From contig CM075101.1 of the NCBI GenBank assembly GCA_037576195.1, positions 6,572,001-6,636,000 on the forward strand: 64,000 bases of DNA, in the 5' to 3' direction. The position numbers and the translations under genes were made by a program. The number at the start of each line of letters is the position of its first letter. The first letter of the stretch is position 1. This DNA is from Phytoseiulus persimilis. Its lineage: Eukaryota; Arthropoda; Arachnida; Mesostigmata; Phytoseiidae. Of the stretch, positions 44,601 to 55,837 are shown in pieces. The notes beneath the pieces are model-generated. The model was not told where the DNA came from, searched no databases, and saw nothing but the letters and a program-made list of their open reading frames with translations.

Positions 44601-46096
44601 TTCTCAACTCTGGAGAGGTGATTCCCAGACCAATCTGGCCATTACTTCCCAACTCTGGAGGGGTGATTACGAGACGAATCTGGCCATTACTTTTCAACTC
44701 TGTAGGGGTGATTCCGAGACCAATCTGGCCATTACTTCCCAACTCTGGAGAGGTGATTCCCAGACCAATCTGGCCATTACTTCCCAACTCTGGAGGGGTG
44801 ATTACGAGACGAATCTGGCCATTACTTTTCAACTCTGTAGGGGTGATTCTGGGACCAATCTGGCCGTTACTTTCCAACTCTGGAGGGGTGATTCCGGGAC
44901 CAATCTGGCCATTACTTCCCAACTCTGGAGGGGTGATTACGAGACGAATCTGGCCATTACTTTTCAACTCTGGAGGGGTGATTCCGAGACCAATCTGGCC
45001 ATTACTTCCCAACTCTGGAGGGGTGATTCCGGGACCAATCTGGCCATTACTTCCCAACTCTGTAGGGGTGATTCTGGGACCAATCTGGCCATTACTTTCC
45101 AACTCTGGAGGGGTGATTCCGGGACCAATCTGGCCATTAGTTCCCAACTCTGGAGGGGTGATTACGAGACGAATCTGGCCATTACTTTTCAACTCTGTAG
45201 GGGTGATTCTGGGACCAATCTGGCCGTTACTTTCCAACTCTGGAGGGGTGATTCCGGGACCAATCTGGCCATTACTTCCCAACTCTGGAGAGGTGATTCC
45301 CAGACCAATCTGGCCATTAGTTCCCAACTCTGGAGGGGTGATTACGAGACGAATCTGGCCATTACTTTTCAACTCTGTAGGGGTGATTCTGGGACCAATC
45401 TGGCCGTTACTTTTCAACTCTGGAGGGGTGATTCCGAGACCAATCTGGCCATTACTTCCCAACTCTGGAGAGGTGATTCCCGACCAATCTGGCCATTATT
45501 TCCAACTCTGGAGGGGTGATTCTGGGACCAATCTGGCCATTACTTCCCAACTCTGGAGAGGTGATTCCCAGACCAATCTGGCCATTATCTCCAACTCTGG
45601 AGGGGTGATTCCGGGACCAATCTGGCCATTACTTCCCAACTCTGGAGGGGTGATTACGAGACGAATCTGGCCATTACTTTTCAACTCTGTAGGGGTGATT
45701 CCGAGACCAATCTGGCCATTACTTCCCAACTCTGGAGAGGTGATTCCCAGACCAATCTGGCCATTAGTTCCCAACTCTGGAGGGGTGATTACGAGACGAA
45801 TCTGGCCATCACTTTTCAACTCTGTAGGGGTGATTCTGGGACCAATCTGGCCGTTACTTTCCAACTCTGGAGGGGTGATTCCGGGACCAATCTGGCCATT
45901 ACTTCCCAACTCTGGAGGGGTGATTACGAGACGAATCTGGCCATTACTTTTCAACTCTGGAGGGGTGATTCTGGGACCAATCTGGCCGTTACTTCCCAAC
46001 TCTGGAGGGGTGATTCCGAGACCAATCTGGCCATTAGTTCCCAACTCTGGAGGGGTGATTACGAGACGAATCTGGCCATTACTTTTCAACTCTGGA
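41693..46096. repeat. Satellite higher-order block, second copy
   Basis: Near-exact tandem duplicate of the preceding block, running to the end of the array. It shares the 1-bp deletion in GATTCCCGACCAAT (about 41126 and 45480). It differs by a small indel, CTGGCATAAC at about 41175 against CTGGCCATTAC, which makes the offset 4,359 beyond that point. Confidence 0.85.
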
Positions 46097-47741
46097 TGCG
46101 AGATGTCCCGCAGAGCTGCGTTCAGTCCCGTTGAGAAGTCCGCGCATACGCGAATCTTGCCGTTCGCTTTATTCGCAACGACGATAGGATATGCCCACTC
46201 CGAAGATTCCACTCGAGACAAAGTGCCACTCGTGAGCAATCGACCCAGTTCCTTCTCAACGGCTTCACGGTAAAGTCCTGCAATAGGCCGCGCACGGAGA
46301 TGTACGGGTTGCGAACCCCCTATGAGCTCCAGGCTCACTTCGACCTTCGAGCAGAGACCCAACCCCTCCTTGAAGACTTCCGGGAAGCGACGACCCCACG
46401 GCTCGTTCTCGGCCGGCCCTGCGGACACTGCCGCAATGCTGACATGCTCGCTAGGTTGAACTAGACCTAGACCGAAGGTGGGAACGTTTCCGAGCAAAGA
46501 GGCTTGACCCTCCTCGAGTACAATGACCTTGTCTGTCACCCCTATTCTTAACGCAAAATCCGAGGTGAACCTCGCAGTGAAAAAACCGAGAACTTTCAGA
46601 GGTTGACCATTGACCGTTGTGCATCTTAATTCCATGTGGCTAAGCGCCGGACACTTGAGCTTTTCCCACAGCGACGTTCCCATCGTAGTTAGATCGGCCC
46701 CCGTATCGATACGGAGGGTGAGAGGAGTCCCGTTGATGCGAACTATCGCGTGAGCTCGACCACGGCTTGGCTGTGCTTCGTTGGCAGAAGCCTCCAGCAC
46801 AACCACCGCAAAGACCCTATTTTGCGACCTGAGGAACTCTCTACAAATCTCCTTAACATGCCCAACCTTGTGGCAGTGATTGCAGGTTGCGGAACGGAAA
46901 CGACACCCTCCTCGTTCGTGGGGGTCTCCACAACTGATACACTTCAGACCCGTACGGCTACCGGTATCGGATCGATCCGTCCTAGGCTGCCTGGAATTTG
47001 GATTGGCACCTCGACTCCCTGAACTTCGTTGCTTCACTTGAGCGATTACTTGCGATGTCTTATCGCCTGTTTCGATGGCGGAGTCTCGGGTCCTCGTGGC
47101 GTAACCGGTGAGAACCTCGCGCAACTGAGTGATCGTCAAAGCCGGTTCGTCGTCAACAGCTTTGAGCATCAAATCCCTCATGCTCTTGAAGGCCGGCCCA
47201 GCGGCGTAATTGACAGCCAGAAAAATCTTGAACATCTCTCCGGTTAAGGAGCTCCATTCGAACTGATCGCCCTTCAGATCAGCCCGGTCCACGATTTCCT
47301 CCGGGTTGGACATCGCGGATAGTTAAGCTTGTTGGCTGAGAATCTCATGCCTTCTACGGAATATCGATTTCGTTGGCCTAAATAGAGAATTACCGTCATC
47401 TCTGCGTACGGCTTCGTTTCTGTAAGTACTGGGGACAATCGACTGAGAAGTCGTGCATATTCCGCTGGTCCTAGAGCTTTCAGGAGTGATTGTACCCCGA
47501 CCTTGTCATCGGGGGTCGCTTGCTCCAAAATGTCTCGATTCCGAGCAAAGCAGTGTTTGAAGATCAGATCTTGCTCCGGCTTGACGAAGGTGCCCAGAAG
47601 AGCCACCGTGTGTTGCATCATGGATGATGCGGACGTTGTTGCCACACTCCCTGTTTGAGCTGCTGCCAGCTTTGCGATCGCCTCAGCCATGCTCCTCAGT
47701 ACCGCCCCGAATGTCGTTCGGTTGGTCGCCTTTATCTGCAT
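46093..47741 (-). pseudogene. Truncated gypsy gag-protease-RT (family B, copy 2)
   Basis: On the minus strand Gag opens at 47741 and changes frame near 47320-47390. A frame then runs from 47313 through capsid, two knuckles (CISCGDPHERGGC and CNHCHKVGHVKEIC), retropepsin IDTGAD near 46710 and the start of reverse transcriptase (NGKIRVCADFSTGLN). At 46093 the sequence switches to satellite DNA in the middle of RT, before the YLDD region. The frame stays open into the satellite as far as 45496, 605 codons in all. The break shares TGGA with both parents (46093-46096). Confidence 0.9.
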
Positions 47742-47840
47742 CTGGGAATGAGGCCATATCCGCTACCAGCTCTCGCTCCTCTGGATAAACTCGACGTTAG
47801 CTATCACAGAACTGTGGAATCCGAAAATTCCGGTCCGATC

Positions 47841-47852
47841 TGGACTGCGCCA
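47841..47852 (-). promoter_or_regulatory. Family B primer-binding site
   Basis: The minus strand reads TGGCGCAGTCCA directly after the LTR end, the same core as in families A, D and E. Confidence 0.75.
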
Positions 47853-48300
47853 ATTGTTGTGTCTCCACTGATAACGAAGGTAGCAAATGATTAAACATAG
47901 TTTATTCAACGAAGCGTCCTTGTATAGCCTCGGCTTGGCTCGGGAACAGTGTGTGGCTCTCCTCCTATCCGCTCACCGTTCCTCGAAGCTGGTCGCGAAA
48001 TGAATGGATAATTTTGCTTGAATTCTAGGTCGCCCAATTGCCAGCATTGATGAGGTTCGGGTCTGATTGCACTCGATTGTGGCGCCGCGTCGTTATCCGT
48101 CAGATTCGGCACCAGGGGCTGGGCCGTACGTCCTCTGTTCGAGTCGTTTTCGCCGTCGGCGCCCGATTCTCTGCTGTCATGGCTGTTCAGTTGACGGACA
48201 GACTCAAAATTGATCCAGTGGACGGTTGACGGAGCCTCATTCACCGGCAATCGAGGAGTTTCGACGATGAGGTTCTTGAAAGTTGTGTACTCCAGCATGA
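47853..48300 (-). repeat. Family B LTR, copy 2
   Basis: Minus-strand copy of 460-905. It has a weaker TATA (GCTATACAAGG) and AATAAA in TTGAATAAACTATG about 20 bp on. The left boundary is where family C sequence (CATCTACACGAG) ends at 48301. Confidence 0.6.
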
Positions 48301-49057
48301 AAGCCTCGTGTAGATGCCCTTTGATACCGCAGTTTTTACAGACTGTGGACTTGGAACGGCACGAAGTTGCCACGTGGTCTTAGTCGCCACACCCGTAGCG
48401 AGAAGAGAAGTTATTCCGAAAAGTTCCGCTCTGCTGGGGTTGTTCTCCCTTGAAAAAGTCGGCTTCGCAAACCTGCTTCACTGGCCTGCCCTCTGGAAAA
48501 CTTTCTTCACGGAGGCTGAATCCGCCGCCTTCATTGAAGCTTGAGCATTGAGGAGCTTCTGCGCCAGAGAGAAGACTTCTGCCAAATCCTTGAAGCTCGT
48601 CGTTTTCGACAGGATCGATTGACTTACGGAAGGATTCCCGAGTCCTGAGATGAACTGTTAAAGATTAGTTTCCAGTTATTCTGTGTTCCTGCTACCATCT
48701 GAGTAAGGCTTCGTGAACGACGTTCGAAGTCCGCCAATGTTACACCAGCGTGCTGAGGTGTTTTCCGAAACTCGATCCTTGTTGACCATGGGTTTCCCTG
48801 CGGCTCGAACACAGCACTGACGATTTTTACGATCGCATCGAAGGATAGTTTTTCTGGAGTTTCCGCGGGGTGGGTTTCATCGTGCAGGCTTCGGGAGGCT
48901 TTCGCGCCCATGAAAGCCACCAACTCGTGACGCTGTAGGGTTCTTTCGCTCACATTTTGCAAGAGCAAGTAATTTTTGAGTCTAGAGACCTACAGTGACC
49001 ATCGTTTGTGCTCGTCCTGAATTCCGAGAACACCGCGACACTCGCAACGATTGGGTT
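48301..49057 (-). pseudogene. Family C gypsy gag remnant, uninterrupted copy
   Basis: Reading the minus strand from 49057, Gag-like sequence (VFSEFRTSTNDGH, LVAFMGAKASRSLHD, FRKTPQHAGVTLADFERR) leads after a frame break to a CCHC knuckle (CKNCGIKGHLHE). It spans without interruption the site where family A is inserted in the other copy. The knuckle is followed at once by the family B LTR, and the upstream edge at 49057 is fused to the family A fragment. Confidence 0.65.
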
Positions 49058-50456
49058 AGAGGCTTCGGATAGCGAGAAAAACTCGATGCCCGGACCAGGA
49101 ACGAGAAGTCCAAGACTGAAGATTGGACGACACCCAAGCAGAGCCACTTCCTGATTGCAAAGAACGATAACTTTCTCGCGGAAGCACACACCTGGGTTTG
49201 ACATTGAAGCGATGTCTGCCATGAAGTAGCCAAAGACTTTCAAAGCTTCACCGTTGACTGCGGTGCAGCAGAGTCCATCTGAACAAGTTGGGGAGAACCA
49301 AGACGTGCCCAGACGGTTTTTCCCATGGTGGTCAGATCAGCGCCAGTATCAGCACGGAAGCTCACTGCTACGCCGTTCACCGACACAGTTGCGAAAGTGC
49401 GCTTGCGAGACGCGGAAGAATTTCTCACATTCGAACAGGAGACATCCATAGAGTTCAATATTTCTCTAGATTGTCTCAGATATGAGCGGCAGACTTTCTG
49501 AATGCGTCCCTGCTTCTGACAGAATTTGCAAGTCGCTTGGAAGAAGCGGCAAGTGCGGCGCTCGTGTGAGCCGCCACAGCTAGCGCAAGCACCGGGTTTG
49601 TCTGAATTCCGTCCGACCTACGGACTGCCTCTTGCTTGGGACCTGGCGCTTGTAAAGTGAACTCGGGTTGCCCTTTGATGACGGACCCCGATTGTGCTGC
49701 ATGGAGATTACATGGCATGCGTCTGCGCCGACACCGGTTGAATTGATGGCTGAGTCTTGAGTTCGAGTGGCGTAGTTGGTCAGAATCTCCCGGAGACTAG
49801 TGATAGTAAGTTTGGGCTTATCATCGACTGCTTTGAGCATCGCGTTCCGGAAATGCTTGAACGCTGGACCGGAGGCGTAATTGATTGCCAAATGGATTTT
49901 GAACTGTTCGCTGGTCAGGGACTCACGCTCGAATTGATCTCCTTTGAGATTTGCCCAATCCGCAATTTTCTTGTGGATTCGTCAGTGCGGACAGCGGCGT
50001 ACCCTGACTGAGGATGTCATGTCGCCGACGAAAGATCGATTTCGTGGGGCCGAAGGTTTTATCCAGAATCTCGATGATTCCATCGTACCCTCTTGATTCC
50101 GGAGTGTCTGGCGACATACGACTCTGGAGCCTTCCATACTCGTTCGGACCGAGTGCTTTCAAGATCAGTTGGACTCGTAACTTCTCCACCGGAGTGGCCT
50201 CCTCGAGAATCGCCTTGTTCCGCACAAACCAGTTCTTGAAGGTCAAGTCTTCGTCGGGCTTGTACAGGAACGAGCCGAGAAGGATTGAAGCGTTTTGCAT
50301 GGCTGACGATGCCACTGATTACTCCTTCTCCTCTTTTACACGGTTGTCAGTCAGGAACTTAATTGCGTTGGCCACATCCTTGAGGATTTGTTCTATACTT
50401 TGCTCTTCCTTGCCATCGTCACCCATGGTTCTGTCCGAAATTGTCGACTGCGCCAA
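49058..50456 (-). pseudogene. Truncated gypsy gag-protease (family A, copy 2)
   Basis: Closely matches the intact element's Gag and protease. Minus-strand pieces 50315-49923, 49891-49580, 49718-49476 and 49458-49240 give capsid, knuckle cysteines, the DTGAD motif and the start of the spacer to reverse transcriptase, with frameshifts between. A TAA-type stop near 50320 separates the first Gag residues from the rest. Sequence ends after LSEAS (intact protein near 456), so RT, RNase H and integrase are gone. The primer site lies at about 50441-50455. Confidence 0.85.
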
Positions 50457-50583
50457 TGTTATGTCTAGGGAAACGATACTGACTACACGCCTCGGAGGGA
50501 TGACGAGGTTGGGGAATTTGATTGAGATCGCCTTATACAGTCCTCAACGGACACTTCGTTGTAGTCCACCACAGAATACGACA
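50457..50583 (-). repeat. Family A LTR, copy 2 (127 bp)
   Basis: Reverse-complement match to the 141-bp LTR at 13791 with a deletion of about 14 bp that removes the AATAAA region, and the TATA sequence reduced to TATAAGG. Confidence 0.85.
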
Positions 50584-50619
50584 ATTTTCAGACCCCAGAT
50601 CATCCAGATCCTCCGTCCG

Positions 50620-50790
50620 TCGGCTCGCTGGCCGTGTGGCATAAACCAACGCCTTGGGTGCCACGCTAAGCTAGCAATCGCGGGTTCGATCCCCGGCCGA
50701 CAACAAAAATTTCTTGTGTGGTAAAAAGAGGATTTAATTCATATCAGAATTGAATCTGAACCATCTTAAGACCCAAGCCCACCGCCCGCA
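50620..50790 (+). repeat. tRNA-derived SINE copy 4, uninterrupted
   Basis: Head, B box GGGTTCGATCC, linker TTTCTTGTGTGGTAAAAAG and AATCTGAACCATCTTAAG block in one piece. It serves as the empty-site reference for copy 1 at 4373/6797. Confidence 0.75.
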
Positions 50791-50903
50791 ACCCGAAGTA
50801 CCCCACTACCAGAAAAAATGCATAGCTCGAATATGCATGAATATTATTTCCACGAGCTTCAAAAATTAAGCTATTAAAACAAAAAATCAAACACTGCTCG
50901 TCT
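50791..50903. other. Short non-coding interval
   Basis: AT-rich, no feature seen. Confidence 0.3.
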
Positions 50904-51590
50904 CTATACAATCCGTGGATTGGATTGATCTCGGCGATCCCCTTCTTCGGGGACTCTAGCGTCGCGTTCGGAGTGCATGTTTCCGATCACGAGAGGAAGC
51001 ATGAACTCCGCCTCTTCCAAGCTTCGAGCGGAGCGCTCAGAAGCATGCCTTAGCCTGATTTCAGCTATGATGAACCTTTTCGCACCGGATGGGAATCGCC
51101 TAGTTCCTCAGATTCGGATGAACTTCACGCCTTCCTCGTCGAACTTGAGGACTTGTAGTCCTCTCACGTGCTCACGCCTTCCCACCTCCGTCCATTGCTC
51201 GGCATCATCCGAAACATCCACAACAAAACTGTATCTTCGAGTGTCGAAGTCGAACAATCGCACCATGATCCTGTCGATAGTGAATCCAGTCCCAAGCCTG
51301 ACGATTATGCTGTCGTTGGGATTTTCGAAGTCGTGGTAACAGAAATGTTCGATGGCAGCGCTCTCGTTCGAACTTAGAAGTTTCCGGTCCTGATCATCAC
51401 ACTTGCCTCTGATGATCTCCGCTCCGAGAGAATCCGTGACAACGTCATTTGAAGCTAACTGATTCTGAAACTGATTCAGGTTTTTCTCTTCTTCAACGCC
51501 CCAAGCCTTGATTTTCAAGGCTTCGACGATTTCCTCATCGGCGAATGGTTTTGACGGAAGCACAATTCTCTCGAGTTGCTTGGCGCTCAT
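50904..51590 (-). pseudogene. BTBD9: BTBD9-like BACK/discoidin-type exon with a premature stop
   Basis: The minus strand from 51590 reads MSAKQLERIVLPSKPFADEEI, like the end of a BACK domain, then a linker and a discoidin (F5/8 type C)-like half typical of BTBD9: SIIVRLGTGFTIDRIMVRLFD, YSFVVDVSDDAEQW, VKFIRI. A TGA at 51108-51110 follows FIRI, but reading on in frame gives GTRRFPSGAKRFIIAEI, matching the usual IRIxGT continuation, up to a stop at 50904. So the TGA looks like a CGA nonsense change. BTBD9 proteins are BTB adaptors; the BTB part is not seen. The exon's 5' end is beyond a gypsy element, at 55969-55991. Confidence 0.6.
51586..51590. other. Target-site duplication CTCAT, left
   Basis: CTCAT precedes the family D 5' LTR and recurs at 55969-55973 after the 3' LTR. 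Confidence 0.9.
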
Positions 51591-51712
51591 TGTTGGGGAC
51601 GCTGCCGCTGACTCAACAAACGATAAGACTTCAAGAGACAACGATTCTGTCCGAGCCGACTCGTATTCCTTCCGCTATGTCATTCTTCGGGGCCAAACAG
51701 AAGGACCCAACA
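51591..51712 (+). repeat. Family D gypsy 5' LTR (122 bp)
   Basis: From TGTTGGGGAC to GACCCAACA. The 3' LTR is 131 bp and differs by an extra TAAGGTGTCTCTC-like segment and a few bases. The gag start codon (51677-51679) lies inside the LTR, and TGGCGCAGTCGAC (primer site) starts at 51715. Confidence 0.9.
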
Positions 51713-54700
51713 ATTGGCGCAGTCGACACTGAATCTGAACGGGAGAATACGGAGTCTGGAGGTGAGCTCTCAGACAAGTCCATCCTCACTCGACTCACGG
51801 CGATCTTGGAGAAGCTGGCTGAGCCACGGACAACGGCCGCTGGTACAACGTCGCAGGATGCACCCGCACCCTCAGCTTCAGTTCTCTTCAACCTGCAGTC
51901 TCTTCTAGGTACGTTTACGCACAGTCCGGAGGCTGAGCTTACTTTCGATAACTGGTTCTATCGCAACCAGCCCATCCTGGAGTCATCCATCACAGACGAG
52001 CGTCTGCGGGTTCAGATTCTGTTGAAGTGTCTGGGAGACAACGAATACCGCCGTCTTCGTTACCGAATTTCACCAGAACTTCCCGAAGCGAAACCCTACA
52101 GGGATTTGCTAGAGCTTCTGAAGACCACATTTGGTTCTTCCAAGTCGTAATTTCGTCGAAGGCACGACATTTCGTCTTTCCGAGTGGACGCCTCGACCCA
52201 TCCCGTGGATGTTCTCAATTCGGCAAATATCAAGGGGGACGAATTCGAGTTCAGGGAGCTGACCCTGGATCAGTTCAAGGTTTTCCTCAGCTTGATCTTC
52301 GCTTCTGGACCCTCCTTCAAAAGCTTTCGTACGGTAGTGCTAAAGATGCTGGACGAAAAACCCGATTTGAAGGTCGACAAGCTCCGAGAAATCGTGGAAC
52401 AGTATGCTCAGCGTAGTGAAGATGCTGCGCTAGACTCAAACTCTTCAGCACTTCGATCAGAGTCTTTTCCCGCAGAAGTCGTGAATCTTGTCCAGCGGAA
52501 CGCTCGTGGTGGACAAAGTGGGGGAGGCCGTCGTGACGGACGCGGCGGTCGGCCGAACAACAAGCGTCGTGGGCCAACCCGCTGCCTGGGTTGCGGTGAA
52601 GGGCACCCGCGGTATGCATGTCCGCACGCTTCGACGGAGTGCAAGAAGTGTAACAAGATAGGACACATCGAAAGGGTCTGCAGGTTTTCCTCGGCAAGCG
52701 TCACAGCAATTACGTGTCGCGTCGACAATCTCAATGTATCTCGGTGCCGGGCGTTCGCCACTGTGCAAGTAAACGACATCCCCGTGCGTTTCCGGCTCGA
52801 CAACGGTGCGGATGTGTCCGTTAAACCTCCGCGGTTGTTTCCGCGCTGAGTTCAGACTCGGTGCCGTCTCGGTGGTCGATGTGCTGGTTGTTCTCCGTCG
52901 GGACAACGTCAATCTACTGGGGGGAGAAGTACCCTACGCTTTGGGGCTGCTCTCGGTTTCTCCAGCCGTGGAGATCGCGGAGGTGTCTGCTGCGGTAGAT
53001 CCAGTGGCAGCCCTAAAGACCGCGTATCCCGAGTTATTCAAAGAAGGTCTTGGGACCTGTTCGAAAGTTGAAGTTAGCCTAACTATAAAAGCCGGTACCT
53101 TACCCACGCATCTCCCGGCTAGGCCAGTCGCTATTCCGCTTCAGGAAGCCGTTGAGACGAGTTGGATCGCTTGGTGGCCAACGGCACCCTATCTCCAGTG
53201 GAAATCTCTGAGTGGGCGACTCCCATCGTGGTTGTCCGCAAGCCAAACAACCAAATGCGCATGTGCGCGGATTTCTCTACGGGCCTCAACGAAGCGCTCA
53301 AAGACGTCGACTACCCGATTCCCAACATGGAGGTGATCATGACGAAATTCACGGGCAACAAGTGTTTCATGCAACTAGACCCGTCAGATGCATATTTACA
53401 GCTGCCGTTGGAACCAGCTAGCCGCTGCCTGACAACGATCAATACTCATCGCGGCCTTTTCCAGTACAATAGGATGGTTTTTGGTTTGAAGACCGCGCCC
53501 GCAACGTACGATGGAGCAAGCCCTTGCGGGCATCGACGGCGTTCTAGTTTATTTGGATGATATCCTGGTGATGGCGCCGGAGCGACAGACGCACGACACG
53601 CGCCTTCATGGGGTTCTTCGTCGGTTGCAAGACTGGGGTTTCCGCTTGCGTTTCGCAAAGTGTCGCTTCAACGCCTCATCCGTCAAATATCTTGGTTTGA
53701 TCGTGGATAAGCATGGAATTCACGCTGATCCCTCCCGAGTCGAGGCGATACGGCAGCTCCGGGAGCCAACAAACGTTGCCGAGGTTCGCTCGTTTTTGGG
53801 TCTCGTCAACTACTATGGAAAGTTCATCGATCAGGTACGTCGCTTCAAACCGGCCCTGGAATCTCTGCTACGCAAGTATGTGGCGTTCAGGTGGTCGACA
53901 CGAGAAGCAGCCGCTTTCAAGTCCATTCGTGAGATTCTTTCCGGTCCTCTACTACTGGCGCATTACGATCCCGACAAACTCTCGTTGTTGCTGCGGATGC
54001 GTGTGAGACGGGCATCGGTGGTGTTCTTCTGCAAAGATACTCCGATGGTTCAGAGAAGGCAGTGTTTCACATCGGGAAAGCTCTGACACCGGCGCAGCGC
54101 AACTATTCGCAGATTGAGAAAGAAGCACTGGCTCTCATAACGACGGTGGAACGTCTGAAAAAATTCATTTGGGGCCGTCGGTTCATCCTTCAGACCGATC
54201 ACAAGCCTCTCGTCGCTCTCTTCAAGCCAGGTCGCGGGCTCAGAAATCGCACGGCAAACCGGTTGCGGCGGTGGGCGCTTCGCTTGATAGGTTTCGATTT
54301 TGACATTGAGTACGTTCGCACGACGGAGTTTGGGCACGCGGACGCGCTATCCCGCCTAATCAAGACAAGACGCTGGGGATTCTGAGTTGGAAGAAGTCAT
54401 CGCCAGCTTGGAGGCGGGAGAGGCTGGAATCTTGAGCACCACTCTCCAAATGCTGCCCCCCAGGGCGCGCTGTCGCGAGCTTGCTGCCGCCATACAGAGA
54501 GACGCGCTGTTGGGCCAAGTCATGGACCGAGTCAGGAAGGGCTGGAAAGCAGAGGACATTCAGAAAGCCGCTCTGCGACCACACTCACAACTACGCGACA
54601 AACTCAGCACAACGAATGGAATCCTCCTATAAGACGATCGCGTTATCGTGCCGCCCTCTCTTCGGCCTCTGGTTCTGAAGCAGCTGCACGCCGCCCATCT

Positions 54701-55532
54701 GGGGATGCGGCGGATGAAAGCTCTCGCTAGAGTACACGTATACTGGCCTGGACTGGCCAGTGACGTCGAAAAGCTGGTCAAAAGCTGCGACCACTGTGCA
54801 CAAACCGCTGATAGTCCAGTGAGAGTCCCACTGCAACCGTGGCCGGCTCCGTCAGCTCCGTGGGAGCGTGTACATGTGAACTACGGTGAGCCGCGGAAAG
54901 GCCAAGTGTTCCTAATTTTAGTGGACAGTTTGTCCAAGTACATCGACGCGGCCTGGATAGGAAATTCCACGCAGGCGTTGATTGCTTACTTGCGCACGGT
55001 TTTCCGACACTTCGGCCCCCCTCGAACATTGGTCTCAGACAATGGGGGCCAGTTTACAGCAGTGGACTTCGCAACTTTCTGCGCGGAGCACGACGTGACG
55101 CATTTGCGGTGTGCTCCAAGAATGCCGATGAGCAATGGGCAGGCAGAAAAGATGGTTCACACCATGAACACTTCCTTGGACAGCTCGCCGAGAGCTTCGG
55201 ACGTGGCGGTTTCCGCTTACAACTATACACCTAATGAGGCGATCGGTGGTAGGTCGCCAGCAGAAGTTTTCTTCGGCAGGAAGGTGCGCACTCCTTTCGA
55301 CGTTTATAGGCCTTTCGAAACTCAGCCGGGGCTCACAGACTGGCAGAGAGAGATGAAAACTCAGTTCGATCGTCATCATGGGACCCGCAGCCGACAGTTC
55401 TTGTTGGGGGAGGCTGTAACGGCGGAGTTGGCAAATGGCACGCGTGTGCCCTGCACGGCAGAAAGGTTCCCGGGGAAGGCCATGGTGGAAGTCCGGTTTC
55501 AGCAGGAGAAGTTGGTTCGTCACTTGAACTAG
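51677..55532 (+). pseudogene. Decayed Ty3/Gypsy gag-pol (family D)
   Basis: The Gag frame starts at ATG 51677 within the LTR (MSFFGAKQKDPT) and reads through the primer site. It stops at TAA 52148-52150 and continues in the same frame to a capsid, Gly/Arg-rich stretch and two knuckles (CLGCGEGHPRYAC, CKKCNKIGHIERVC). The protease triplet reads DNG instead of DTG, and the frame is then lost near 52830. Reverse transcriptase comes in pieces with frameshifts near 53150, 53510 (YLDDILVMA survives) and 53990. RNase H, a stop near 54384, another near 54630, and integrase (54648-55532) follow. In integrase the first catalytic Asp is Asn (HVNYGEP), while SDNGG and QAEK remain. Inactive. Confidence 0.9.
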
Positions 55533-55823
55533 CTCTGGAAGCGTTCTCCCGCAGTTCCGTGCCCCGACGAGCTGGACCCGGAGGATGCAGTTTCGCTACC
55601 GAACGACGAGGCGCTAGATGGCTCGAAGCCTAGTCAAGACTGCGTCACTCGGAGTCCAAATAGTGTCGTACGCTCAGCGACTCCTTCGCTTGATGCGAGC
55701 CCCCTCGCTCAGTCAGCAACGGCCGTCACACAGCCCGCTCCGAGACAGCAACGACCGCGTGCGTGCAAAGGGGTCAAAGATTATCGCGCTCTATCAGGAC
55801 ATCGTCCCCGAAAGTAGATGCCT

Positions 55824-55837
55824 TAGAAGGGGAGATA
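55824..55837 (+). promoter_or_regulatory. Family D polypurine tract
   Basis: AGAAGGGGAGATA-type purine run directly before the 3' LTR. Confidence 0.7.

Larger units (their letters stand above)
33640..46096. repeat. 12.4-kb tandem array of a 45-bp satellite unit
   Basis: About 275 head-to-tail units with the consensus parts GACCAATCTGGCCATTACTT, then CCCAACTCTGGAGGGG, then TGATTCCGG. A few are 44 bp. Variation is concentrated at a handful of positions: CCGGGACC / ACGAGACG / CTGGGACC / CCCAGACC, CTTCCC / CTTTTC / CTTTCC, and GGAGG / GTAGG / GGAGA. Being 15 codons long, the unit leaves long open frames on both strands (up to about 911 codons), which is arithmetic rather than evidence of a gene. 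The unit matches the inner repeats of the fold-back element at 4465-6709. It begins about 190 bp after the cortactin stop and ends abruptly in gypsy B pol. Confidence 0.97.

Noticed and set aside
33640..46096. CRISPR-like or other repeat-spacer array
   Set aside because: Units are directly contiguous with no unique spacers, and the context is eukaryotic.
33992..46273. Very long open frames (up to 911 codons) of repeats such as PIWPLLPNSGGVIPR on both strands
   Set aside because: The 45-bp unit is a multiple of three and lacks stops in these phases, so frames stay open automatically. Both strands are open at once, no start context or signal is conserved, and variation is not codon-biased by eye.
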